Shown: positions 18,765 to 26,972 of the stretch, in pieces | How positions within the stretch are numbered: the first letter of the stretch is position 1 | How the letters are laid out: the number at the start of each line of letters is the position of its first letter | NCBI GenBank assembly: GCA_030550715.1 | Contig: JAUQOU010000009.1 | Coordinates: forward strand, 1-55,865 | Direction of reading: 5' to 3' | DNA from: a bacterium | Lineage (GTDB): Bacteria; Calescibacteriota; Calescibacteriia; Calescibacteriales; Calescibacteriaceae | DNA length: 55,865 bases | Made by a program: the position numbers and the translations under genes | Notes under the pieces: model-generated | Seen by the model: the letters and a program-made list of their open reading frames with translations, nothing else | What the model was told of the DNA's origin: nothing | The model's database searches: none

Positions 18765-19487
18765 TTATCCCCCTAAATCTTCTCCCTCACCTTCTTTTTT
18801 CCCGCAATGAATCACCATAGTTATCTCTCCCCTTATTCTCTCCCTTTTGATCATAATATCTCTTATATCTTTTATTCTCCCGAAAAGATATTCCTCGTGA
18901 ATTTTTGTCATCTCTCTTCCTAAAAATACCTCTGTGTCTTCGCCAAATACCTTTTCTATTTTTTCTAATGTATCTTTTATTCTGTGCGGGGACTCAAATA
19001 TAACTATTGCCGGGTTGAATGGAAGTTTTTCAACTCCCTCCTTCACCTTCTTCAAAAAACCTTCTTTACCTTTCTTCGGTAAAAAACCTAAAAATAAAAA
19101 CCTCTGAGATTGTATCCCTGATACAGATAGAGCCGATGTTATTGCTGAAGGACCGGGTATAGGTACGATTTTAATTCCTTTTTCTCTGCATTTTTTTATA
19201 AGTGTAGAGCCGGGGTCAGAAATTGCAGGAGTTCCAGCCGATGTTATAAGTACTGCGCTGAGATTATTTTCTTTTATTTCCTCGGCTATCTTTTCCGCAT
19301 TGCTTCCCTCCTTTGGAGCTGGCATGTAAAAAATTCTCTTCTGCGCAGCTCCTATGTGATTGAGTATTTTCAGCGCTCTTTCTTTTGACTCACATACTAC
19401 CACATCACAGTTTTTCAGAACCTCTTTCGCCCTTTCGGTTATGTCTTTGAGATTCCCTATCGGAGTTGCTACAACATATAGAACCAT
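18765..19487 (-). CDS. rsmI: 16S rRNA (cytidine1402-2'-O)-methyltransferase
   Basis: SAM-dependent methyltransferase that modifies C1402 in the ribosomal decoding centre. The start LYVVATPIGNLKDITERA, the SAM-binding VLITSAGTPAISDPGS and IPIPGPSAITSALSVSG, and FESPHRIKDTL, REMTKIHEEY are all diagnostic. At 240 residues it is a little shorter at the C-terminus than E. coli RsmI (about 286), which is common. A TATAAC box lies ten bases before the ATG without a ribosome site. The small lipoprotein gene lies upstream on the same strand with a 26-bp gap. Confidence 0.95.
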   Translation of the reverse strand: MVLYVVATPIGNLKDITERAKEVLKNCDVVVCESKERALKILNHIGAAQKRIFYMPAPKEGSNAEKIAEEIKENNLSAVLITSAGTPAISDPGSTLIKKCREKGIKIVPIPGPSAITSALSVSGIQSQRFLFLGFLPKKGKEGFLKKVKEGVEKLPFNPAIVIFESPHRIKDTLEKIEKVFGEDTEVFLGREMTKIHEEYLFGRIKDIRDIMIKRERIRGEITMVIHCGKKEGEGEDLGG

Positions 19488-19513
19488 ATCAAAAGAAGTT
19501 ATAGTTTATGTTT

Positions 19514-19906
19514 TCATTTTTTGTTCTCCGAAGTCAAGATGTTATTCAAATTTTTACGTGATACAGAGAAAGAAATTTTCATCTTCACCTTGCGGGCATC
19601 ATTTTCTTCTGAAAGGATTTTATATCCTTCTATTAAGTCATCTATCTTTTTGATTTTTTTCTCAATGCTTTGAGATGTATCAGATGAATTTGATACTTTT
19701 TTGCTTGCTTCTTCTACTGCTTTGATTTTTGCTCTTTGCAGAACTTTTTCTCTATTCTTCCCTTCAACTTCTACAACTACTATTATTCTTTCGGGGAATG
19801 CATACTGTATTTCAGCAGATTCCCAGAATATATCTGGACTTTTCTGACAGCCAAATATAATTCCAAAATTTAAGATGACCAGAGTAAAAATTCCCTTTGC
19901 TTTCAT
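19514..19906 (-). CDS. Small lipoprotein, LPP20-like
   Basis: 130-residue protein with a lipoprotein signal peptide: basic start, hydrophobic stretch, and a lipobox IIFGC placing the lipidated cysteine at residue 20. The mature part has a beta segment (ERIIVVVEVEGK) followed by a helix KVLQRAKIKAVEEASKKV, a pattern seen in LPP20/FlgT-N-like envelope proteins. A charged linker and a last beta region follow. No function can be assigned. It lies between rsmI and def on the minus strand. Confidence 0.6.
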   Translation of the reverse strand: MKAKGIFTLVILNFGIIFGCQKSPDIFWESAEIQYAFPERIIVVVEVEGKNREKVLQRAKIKAVEEASKKVSNSSDTSQSIEKKIKKIDDLIEGYKILSEENDARKVKMKISFSVSRKNLNNILTSENKK

Positions 19907-19981
19907 AACCGATGATTTAACTATTTATTTTTTATTCTGTTTTTTGATTAATTTTGGAAACTTTTTAAAGTGGGAGAGATG

Positions 19982-20464
19982 TCAAATCCCAACGATTTCT
20001 TTTATTATTCTTTTTCTTTCTTCTTCGGGGAGTTTATCTATTATGAGTTTTCCTTCAAGGTGGTCTATTTCATGCTGGAAAAGAACGCTTTCAAGTTCTG
20101 TAAGCTCTTTTTGAATTTCATTCCCTTTTTCGTCAATCCATTTTACGACTATCTTTTTACTTCTTTCGACGGGAACTTTTAACCCGGGGATAGAAAGGCA
20201 TCCCTCTTCAAAAACAATTTTTTCTTCGCTTTTTGATATTATGAAGGGATTTATAACCACCTGCGGTTTTCTTTCTTCTTTTGATAGGTCAAACACAAAA
20301 AATCTCAGGTCTACTCCGACCTGTGTTGCTGCAAGCCCAATACCATCTTCTTCATACATAAGCTCTTTCATCTGACCGAATATTTTTCTTACCTCTTTGT
20401 CTATTACTTTCAGCTCTCTTGCTTTTACCCTGAGCCGTGGGTCGGGAAACCGAAGAACTTTCAT
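19982..20464 (-). CDS. def: Peptide deformylase
   Basis: Metalloenzyme that removes the formyl group from nascent proteins. The three motifs are exact: GIGLAATQVG (residues 40-49), EEGCLSIPG with the metal-binding cysteine, and HEIDHL with the two metal histidines and catalytic glutamate. Length 160 is normal. The ATG at 20464 has TATTAA nine bases upstream and no ribosome site. It diverges from alr across a 120-bp gap that holds both promoters. Its frequent partner fmt is not adjacent. Confidence 0.96.
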   Translation of the reverse strand: MKVLRFPDPRLRVKARELKVIDKEVRKIFGQMKELMYEEDGIGLAATQVGVDLRFFVFDLSKEERKPQVVINPFIISKSEEKIVFEEGCLSIPGLKVPVERSKKIVVKWIDEKGNEIQKELTELESVLFQHEIDHLEGKLIIDKLPEEERKRIIKEIVGI

Positions 20465-20571
20465 AAATAAATCTTAATAGATCTTTTAAACTATTTTTTT
20501 GATTTTTCGTCTTATTTCTGAAAAAAGATTTCTTTTTTATCGGAACCTTTAACTTTTAGCTTTGCTTTTTC

Positions 20572-20584
20572 TAAAATCGTTTTT
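20572..20584 (+). promoter_or_regulatory. -10 box directly before alr (leaderless start)
   Basis: TAAAAT (20572-20577) lies seven bases before the ATG at 20585, with a poor -35 candidate TTTAAC 18 bp further upstream and no Shine-Dalgarno sequence. Confidence 0.45.
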
Positions 20585-21709
20585 ATGTCAGTACCGAGTA
20601 GCACTTTGAATAAAGAAACCAAAATCGTAAGAAAATTAGAGAAAGGAAAGATAATTGAAATAAACATTGATAACCTCATTCATAATCTCGGGGTGATAAG
20701 GTCGCGCCTTTCAGAAGGAGTGAAAATTTTTCCGGTCCTAAAGTCAAACGCTTATGGACACGAAATCACAGCTATATCACAGCACATTGATGATTTTGTA
20801 GATGGATGGTGTGTTGCCAATTTAGAGGAAGCAGAAAAACTCCGCAAAAACTCAAAAAAACCAATCCTCATCATGAAAGGAACTCTATCAGATGAAGAAG
20901 ATAAAGAGGCGATTTCGCAGGATTTCTGGGTTGTCATAAGAGATGAACAGGACCTGAATTCAAAAATAAAAAAAGGAGTGAAGAATTTGTTTTTGAAGGT
21001 TGATACCGGTATGGGAAGATTAGGCGTTTTGCCAGATAAGCTCAAAAAAATTCTCGAAAGTATAAAAAATGTTAACGGAGCAGAACAGCTTTTCAAGGGT
21101 GTGATGTCTCATTTCGCTTATTCTGACCTTCAAGATAGAGATTTTGTGAATTATCAGTTCCGTATTTTTTCTGATTTCGCAAGCAAATTTGAAAAGGTCT
21201 TGCAAAAGAAATTACTCAAGACATTGTCTAACTCCGCCGCTTCGCTTTCTTTCAAAGATGCACACTTTGACTTTGTAAGACCTGGCTTAGCTATATACGG
21301 TATATCACCTTTCGGTAAAGAGAAGACCTTTGATCTCAGACCTGTTCTTACAGTAAAAACAAGGGTGATAGCAGTGAAGAATATTCCAAAAAATTGGTCT
21401 GTTGGATATTCGCGGAAGTTTATAGCCAGAGAAGAAGTCAAAATAGCCATACTAGATGTTGGATACTCTTCGGGATTGCCACGTTCTTGGTGGGAAAAGG
21501 GGTATGTATATGCTGGTGGGAAAAAACTGAAAATAGTAGGTCTGATATCAATGGATATGATGGCGGTTTTGATTGATAATGTGAATATAAATGTTGGAGA
21601 TGAAGTTATAATTTTGGGGGATATAGATGGTATAACCGCATACGATATAGCTTCTTCTGTGGGGACTATTCCGTATGAGATTTTATGTTCTTTGGGTTTG
21701 AGAAGCTGA
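20585..21709 (+). CDS. alr: Alanine racemase
   Basis: PLP enzyme interconverting L- and D-alanine for peptidoglycan. The PLP lysine lies in VLKSNAYGHE at about residue 56, and the C-terminal domain has the SVGYSRKF and DVGYSSGLPRSWW stretches and SMDMMAVLID around the catalytic region. The N-terminus (about 25 residues before KIIEINIDNLIHN) is longer than usual and charged; the chosen ATG fits the -10 box seven bases upstream. The C-terminus, ending PYEILCSLGLRS, is normal for the family. It converges with galK. Confidence 0.92.
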   Translation: MSVPSSTLNKETKIVRKLEKGKIIEINIDNLIHNLGVIRSRLSEGVKIFPVLKSNAYGHEITAISQHIDDFVDGWCVANLEEAEKLRKNSKKPILIMKGTLSDEEDKEAISQDFWVVIRDEQDLNSKIKKGVKNLFLKVDTGMGRLGVLPDKLKKILESIKNVNGAEQLFKGVMSHFAYSDLQDRDFVNYQFRIFSDFASKFEKVLQKKLLKTLSNSAASLSFKDAHFDFVRPGLAIYGISPFGKEKTFDLRPVLTVKTRVIAVKNIPKNWSVGYSRKFIAREEVKIAILDVGYSSGLPRSWWEKGYVYAGGKKLKIVGLISMDMMAVLIDNVNINVGDEVIILGDIDGITAYDIASSVGTIPYEILCSLGLRS

Positions 21710-21737
21710 TGAATTTTATTTTCTGTCAAAGTTAAAT

Positions 21738-22946
21738 TCAGGTTAGTTTTATCGCCCATGCTCCACGGCTTGGTTTGACAACTCTTACAGATGTTTCTAT
21801 GCCTGTTTTTGCTCTGTATTCTTCTTTTATGTAGTCCGAAAATTCTTTTTCTTTTCCTTTTTCAACTATTGCTATTATGTTGCCCCCGAATCCTCCGCCA
21901 GTCATTCTGGCTCCTATAATGTTTTTGAACGACCACGCTATTTCGGTGAGAATATCAATTTCTCTGCAAGAGACCTCATAAAGATTTTTTAGTCCGAGCT
22001 GTGATTCCAAAAATAACTTGAAGATTTTTTCTTCTCTCTTCTCTTTTATGTATTTTTTTGCTTCTTTGACTCTCTGATTTTCTTCAATTACGAATTTTGC
22101 TCTTTTGAAGATTTTCTCTGGCATAATGTCTTTGATTTTTTCAAGCATTTTGAGGTTCGCAGAAGATAAACTTTCTACGCCGAAATTTTCCCGAAGTATT
22201 CTCAGAGCTTCCTCGCATTCTGTTTTTCTCTTTGAGTACTCAGACGATGCAAGTGAGTGTTTCACTCCGCTATCACATACCAAAAACACCCAGTTTTTCG
22301 GAAGGTCTATATACTCTACTTTCAGGTTTTTGCAGTTTATGAGGATTGATTTATTTTCTTTCCCGAAGACCGATGCCATCTGATCCATTATTCCGCAGGG
22401 GACGCCTACAAACTCGTTTTCCGCTTTCCTGCCCAAAACCGCCATCTCTTTTGGTGAAATTTTCAGATTGAACATAGTTGAGATGAGTTTTATCGTCGCT
22501 ATTTCGCATGACGCAGAGGAACTCAATCCCCCACCCATAGGAACACTGCTATTTACAATCATCTCTAAACCTTCTATTTTGAGCCGGTACATTTTTTGTA
22601 GAAAGTATATGGGTCCGAGGAAGTAATCTGCCCAGTTTTTCTGGGGATTTATTTTATCCGAGTTCACTTCTTGTTCTTCATTTTTGTTGATGCTGACTAT
22701 TCTTATTTTCCCGCTTTTTGTTTTTCTTCCGACTATTACGGTTCGCAGGTTTATAGCCATGGGCATCACAAGTCCGAGATTGTAATCTGTATGCTCTCCT
22801 ATAAGGTTTACTCTTCCCGGAGCTGATGAAATAAAGATTTCTCCACTTTCTTTTATTTCTTTGAGAGATTTTTCAGCTAATTTTTTGGTTTCTTCATCTA
22901 TTATATTTTCTGATGGTATTTCTTTTTTATCTGCTTGTTTTTTCAT
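21738..22946 (-). CDS. galK: Galactokinase (GHMP kinase)
   Basis: Phosphorylates galactose to galactose-1-phosphate. It has the sugar-kinase signature GRVNLIGEHTDYN at about residue 46, the GHMP ATP loop PMGGGLSSSAS near residue 137, CGIMDQMASVFG, and the C-terminal GARMTGGGFGGN. A 35-residue lysine-rich extension precedes the kinase fold. The gene follows cheB after 25 bp on the same strand and is probably cotranscribed, an odd pairing. No galT or galE lies nearby, so the kinase may feed salvage or act on a related sugar. Confidence 0.9.
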   Translation of the reverse strand: MKKQADKKEIPSENIIDEETKKLAEKSLKEIKESGEIFISSAPGRVNLIGEHTDYNLGLVMPMAINLRTVIVGRKTKSGKIRIVSINKNEEQEVNSDKINPQKNWADYFLGPIYFLQKMYRLKIEGLEMIVNSSVPMGGGLSSSASCEIATIKLISTMFNLKISPKEMAVLGRKAENEFVGVPCGIMDQMASVFGKENKSILINCKNLKVEYIDLPKNWVFLVCDSGVKHSLASSEYSKRKTECEEALRILRENFGVESLSSANLKMLEKIKDIMPEKIFKRAKFVIEENQRVKEAKKYIKEKREEKIFKLFLESQLGLKNLYEVSCREIDILTEIAWSFKNIIGARMTGGGFGGNIIAIVEKGKEKEFSDYIKEEYRAKTGIETSVRVVKPSRGAWAIKLT

Positions 22947-22971
22947 TTTATTGTTTCAGGAAGTTTTGCTT

Positions 22972-24030
22972 TCACTGAGCGACAAGTTTTTCTATTATGT
23001 TTGGTATTCTGTGAGCGTCTTCAATGTAGTCAGCGCATCCGGTTTCTATTGCAGAGCGTGGCATACCAAAGACAATAGCGCTCTTTTCGTTTTCTACAAT
23101 CACCTTACCTCCAAACTCTTTTACTTTTCTTATGCCTTTGCTCCCGTCATTTCCCATGCCTGTCAGAATTACTGCTATTGTGTTTTCCCTGAAGACCTCT
23201 GCTGCTGTTTCTATTGCTATGTCTATTGATGGTTTATATATAGCATTATATGGTTCGTCGGTTATTTTCACTATTCCTCCTTTCATTACTCTTATGTGTT
23301 TTCCTCCTGGTGCTACAAGAATTTTTCCTGCTTCAAGTTTATCTCCGTCTTTTGCTTCTTTCGCCGGGAAACCACTCTTTTCTTCTAATCTCTGTGCGTA
23401 TGTTTCGGTAAATATGGGTGGCATATGGATGACAACTAAAAAAGCGGCAGGGATTGGCTGTAGCATTGAGAAGATGTCCATCACAGTGTTTGGTCCTCCT
23501 GTTGAAGCTCCTATCACAACGAGCTTTTTGAAGGATCTTTCGGTTAAGATTTTGGGAGCTAATCTTTCGGCTCTTGCCTGATAGTCAATCTGACGCGTGG
23601 AGAGCTCTTCTGGTATTCTTATCTGCCTTATTTTAGCTCTTGCTGCATTTTTTATCTTATCTATTATTTCTTTACCTTTCCTTATTATTTCGAGGCTTCC
23701 CTTTTCTATATCTTTTGATATAAAGTCAACTGCTCCTTCTTCAAGGCATTTTAAAGTCACTATCGAACCTTCTTTTGTGTATGAAGAGATCATGACTATG
23801 GGAGTGGGTTTTATTTTCATTACTTCTCTTATAACTTCTATGCCGTTTTTTTTCGGCATCTCGTAATCAAGAGTTATCACATCTGGCATTAGCTCTTTGA
23901 ACTTTTGTATCGCTTCCTCTCCATCTCTTGCCTCCCCAACTATCTCTATTTCTCTATCTTTCTTCAGAATTTCTCCTATTGCTTTTCTTATGAAAGTTGA
24001 ATCATCTACTATGAGGACTTTTATTGCCAT
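22972..24030 (-). CDS. cheB: Chemotaxis response regulator / protein-glutamate methylesterase
   Basis: Removes methyl groups from chemoreceptors for adaptation. N-terminal receiver domain: acidic pair in LIVDDSTF, phospho-acceptor aspartate in DVITLDYEMPKKNG, and conserved threonine/lysine positions. C-terminal esterase domain: catalytic serine in VVIGASTGGPNT, histidine in VVIHMPPIFTETYA and aspartate in ILTGMGNDGSKG. I chose the ATG at 24030; a TTG one codon upstream is also in frame. No other che gene is nearby, so the rest of the pathway must be elsewhere. It implies motility or surface sensing in the host. Confidence 0.95.
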   Translation of the reverse strand: MAIKVLIVDDSTFIRKAIGEILKKDREIEIVGEARDGEEAIQKFKELMPDVITLDYEMPKKNGIEVIREVMKIKPTPIVMISSYTKEGSIVTLKCLEEGAVDFISKDIEKGSLEIIRKGKEIIDKIKNAARAKIRQIRIPEELSTRQIDYQARAERLAPKILTERSFKKLVVIGASTGGPNTVMDIFSMLQPIPAAFLVVIHMPPIFTETYAQRLEEKSGFPAKEAKDGDKLEAGKILVAPGGKHIRVMKGGIVKITDEPYNAIYKPSIDIAIETAAEVFRENTIAVILTGMGNDGSKGIRKVKEFGGKVIVENEKSAIVFGMPRSAIETGCADYIEDAHRIPNIIEKLVAQ

Positions 24031-24138
24031 CAATTTAAAAATTTTTTTGTTTTTTCAGATATTGAAAAAAATCAGTCATTTTTTCTTTTTTGAGTGTATT
24101 TTTATTTATCTCAGTGTCTATTTTAATATTGAGAAAAT

Positions 24139-24167
24139 TTCACTTTGTTCTTTGATGATAATAATTT
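24139..24167 (+). promoter_or_regulatory. Promoter of the methylmalonyl-CoA mutase gene
   Basis: TTCACT (24139-24144), a 17-bp spacer and TAATTT (24162-24167), eight bases before the ATG at 24176. There is no Shine-Dalgarno sequence; the layout predicts a leaderless mRNA. Confidence 0.45.
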
Positions 24168-24175
24168 AAATTACT

Positions 24176-25921
24176 ATGGCTGTCAGAAAGGAGAAGGGTT
24201 TGAAAAAGGAAGGGGCAAAAATTACCAGGGGAAAAATCAGAGCAAAAAGTCGCAGTTCAGATAAAAAAGAGATTATTCAAAAGAAACTTAAAGAGTGGGA
24301 AGAAAATGTCCTTAAAAAGTCCCTCGAGAGAATGCCTGAAAGACAGGAAAAATTCTTCACAACAAGTGGTATAGAAATACCTCGTTTCCTTCCTTATTAC
24401 GAGCCGGAAGGAGGAATTTTGAGCTTTCCGGGTGAATTCCCTTTCACCCGAGGATTTCAACCAACAATGTACAGAGCAAGATACTGGACTATGCGACAGT
24501 ACTCTGGTTTTGGAACTCCTGAGGAAACAAATGAGAGATTTAAGTTTCTTCTGAAAGAGGGACAGACAGGGCTTTCTATGGCTTTTGACCTGCCAACTCA
24601 GATGGGGTACGATTCATCAGACGAGGTTGCTTATCCTGAGGTAGGGAAGGTGGGGGTAGCAATAGATACCGTTGAAGATATGCGAATTGTTTTCAGAGAT
24701 ATTCCGCTTTCTAAGGTGTCGGTATCTTTCACCATAAACGCTACCGCTCCGATAATACTTGGTATGTTTTATCTGGTTGGGCAAGAGCAGGGAGTTCCTC
24801 CATCACAGCTGAGGGGTACAGTTCAGAATGACATACTGAAAGAATTTGCAGCTCGGGGAACATATATTTATCCTCCCGACTTTTCAATGAAGCTTGTCAT
24901 AGATGTTATTGAGTTTTGCGCGAAGGAGATGAAGGAGTTCAACCCGATTTCTGTTTCTGGGTATCATATTCGTGAAGCTGGGGCAACTGCTGTGCAGGAG
25001 TGCGCTTTTGCTATATGCTCGGGTATAGAATATGTTTCAAGGGCTATTGAAAGAGGGCTTTCACCTGATGATTTCGGGAAGAGAATAACCTTTTTCTTCT
25101 CTGTGCATAACAATTTCTTTGAAGAGATTGCAAAGTTCAGGGCTGCGCGGAGGGTTTGGTCTAAAATAATGAGAGATAGGTTCGGGGCTAAAAACCCTGA
25201 GGCGATGAAGCTCAAATTCCACGCCCAGACCTCTGGTGTCACACTTGTCGCACAAGAGCCGATGAACAATATCGTAAGGGTTGCTTATCAGGCGATGGCT
25301 GCTGCTCTCGGAGGAGCGCAGAGTATCCACACAAACTCCTACGATGAGGCGCTCGCTCTTCCAACAGATGAGTCGGTCAAAATTGCTCTCAGAACCCAGC
25401 AGATACTCGCTTATGAAACATTTATAGCAGATACAGTAGACCCCCTCGGTGGCTCATACTATGTTGAATACCTTACCGATGAGATCGAAAAAAGGGTCTG
25501 GGAGTATATCAAAAAAATAGATGAACTTGGAGGTATGAAAAAAGCAGTTGAAATCGGATTTATTCAGAGAGAAATAGCAAGGAGCGCATGGGAATATCAG
25601 AAACTCGTTGAGGAGAGGAAAATTCTTATAGTTGGCGTAAATTCTTTTCGGGAATCAAACGGAGCTCAGAAGGTAAAGATATTCCGTCTGAACGAAGAAG
25701 CTGTGAAAAGAAAAATAGAGCAGCTTATGAAGTTCAAGAAAGAAAGAGACGAGGGAGCGGTTATCTCTTCTTTAAAACGCCTTGAAGATTACGCAAGAGA
25801 TGGAAAAACAAATCTTATGTATCCTATTATTGAGTGTCTCAAAGCAAACTGCACGCTCGGAGAAATATCCCGTGTCTTTGAAAAAATATACGGAAGATTT
25901 AAAGGTTTTAATTTCTTCTGA
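24176..25921 (+). CDS. Methylmalonyl-CoA mutase, large (catalytic) subunit
   Basis: Catalytic TIM-barrel subunit of the B12-dependent mutase that interconverts succinyl-CoA and methylmalonyl-CoA. Conserved stretches: RYWTMRQYSGFGTPEETN, LSMAFDLPTQMGYDS, GTVQNDILKEFAARGTYIYPP, SVSGYHIREAGATAVQE, HAQTSGVTL and ADTVDPLGGSYYVE. The tyrosine of RQYSGF and the arginine of AARGTYIYPP fit methylmalonyl-CoA rather than isobutyryl-CoA mutase. The protein (581 residues) lacks the C-terminal cobalamin-binding domain, so it needs a separate small subunit, which is not in the window. A basic 45-residue extension precedes the fold. With sucCD it suggests propionate or succinyl-CoA flux. Confidence 0.92.
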   Translation: MAVRKEKGLKKEGAKITRGKIRAKSRSSDKKEIIQKKLKEWEENVLKKSLERMPERQEKFFTTSGIEIPRFLPYYEPEGGILSFPGEFPFTRGFQPTMYRARYWTMRQYSGFGTPEETNERFKFLLKEGQTGLSMAFDLPTQMGYDSSDEVAYPEVGKVGVAIDTVEDMRIVFRDIPLSKVSVSFTINATAPIILGMFYLVGQEQGVPPSQLRGTVQNDILKEFAARGTYIYPPDFSMKLVIDVIEFCAKEMKEFNPISVSGYHIREAGATAVQECAFAICSGIEYVSRAIERGLSPDDFGKRITFFFSVHNNFFEEIAKFRAARRVWSKIMRDRFGAKNPEAMKLKFHAQTSGVTLVAQEPMNNIVRVAYQAMAAALGGAQSIHTNSYDEALALPTDESVKIALRTQQILAYETFIADTVDPLGGSYYVEYLTDEIEKRVWEYIKKIDELGGMKKAVEIGFIQREIARSAWEYQKLVEERKILIVGVNSFRESNGAQKVKIFRLNEEAVKRKIEQLMKFKKERDEGAVISSLKRLEDYARDGKTNLMYPIIECLKANCTLGEISRVFEKIYGRFKGFNFF

Positions 25922-25957
25922 TAGACGGTCAAAAGAGAAGAATATAATTTTATTTTT

Positions 25958-26926
25958 ATGCTCAAGAAGTATCAGCAGTTAAAGGTTGAGCTGAGCAAAA
26001 AGGAGCTCAAACCAGTATATTTTTTCGCGAATTGCCCGAAAATTATTTTCCGAGACCTCCTCTCATCTATAAAGGAGAACATGGGAAAAAAAACAGAGGT
26101 CTTTTCTATATCCTCCCAAAAAGAGAAGATCTCAGATTTTTTCTACTCCCAAGGTTTTTTCTATTCAAAGAAAATTGTCATTTTAGACCTTGAAACTTTC
26201 TCTCCGTCTCCTCATCAGTTTGAAGAAATATACGGTATCTTGAAAAAATACAGTAAATCTGAGAGAAGCTCGGGGAGGGTTCTTGTTGTGAGAACTGAGA
26301 GAAAGCCCGTTCCAAAAAACATATCTGAACTTGCAGAGGATTTGCAGGTTTTCTTCTGGGTTATATGGACTTACGAAGACATTATGTTCATTTTGAAAAC
26401 GCTTTTTCCCGATGTGAAGCTGACAGATGATGCCGAAAATTTTCTCAAAAATCTCTTTCAATTCAATGTTGATCTGGTTTCGGTTCTTAAAAAAGCTGTT
26501 ATATACTCGTATCCGAAAAAATACCTGAACAGAGAAGATATTGCAAGCGTTCTTTCTGATGAATTATCTATGAACATAAGAAAGTTCGCAATTCAGGTTC
26601 TGGAGGGTAATCTCAAAAACTTTCCAATAATGGAGAGGTCAGAAGATATTAATCTCATTTTATCTACGCTTTCATCTTACTTTTTTTCTTTTGTGAGGTT
26701 AAAGGTTGATGGCTCCGCAAGAGGTTCTTTGAAGAAAATCCAGATAGAAAATGAGTTCAAAACCAAAGATATAGATAAGATAATAGCTTCTATGAAGAGA
26801 GCAAATTCATCTGATATTGTTCATGGTTTTCTTGATGTTCTTTTCAGGTCCCGTGCGGGAAATTACTCTCTTTCTTTTTACCTTTTCAGATTTCTCAAAG
26901 ATTTTTCAGATGCGGTGAAAACCTGA
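25958..26926 (+). CDS. holA: DNA polymerase III delta subunit (probable)
   Basis: Clamp-loader subunit that opens the beta clamp. The evidence is fold-level: an N-terminal AAA-like domain starting ELSKKELKPVYFFANCPKIIFRDLL (the HolA pattern with no functional P-loop), a middle region with VLVVRTERKPVPKN, and a helical C-terminal part with the RKFAIQVLEGN and YFFSFVRLK pattern of delta subunits. The length (322) is typical. It starts at an ATG nine bases after a TATAAT box. The family is fast-evolving, and no single motif is decisive. Confidence 0.6.
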   Translation: MLKKYQQLKVELSKKELKPVYFFANCPKIIFRDLLSSIKENMGKKTEVFSISSQKEKISDFFYSQGFFYSKKIVILDLETFSPSPHQFEEIYGILKKYSKSERSSGRVLVVRTERKPVPKNISELAEDLQVFFWVIWTYEDIMFILKTLFPDVKLTDDAENFLKNLFQFNVDLVSVLKKAVIYSYPKKYLNREDIASVLSDELSMNIRKFAIQVLEGNLKNFPIMERSEDINLILSTLSSYFFSFVRLKVDGSARGSLKKIQIENEFKTKDIDKIIASMKRANSSDIVHGFLDVLFRSRAGNYSLSFYLFRFLKDFSDAVKT

Positions 26927-26972
26927 TTTTTTCATTTGATTTCCGCGGTAAGTGGGTTTGAGTGTATGCTTT

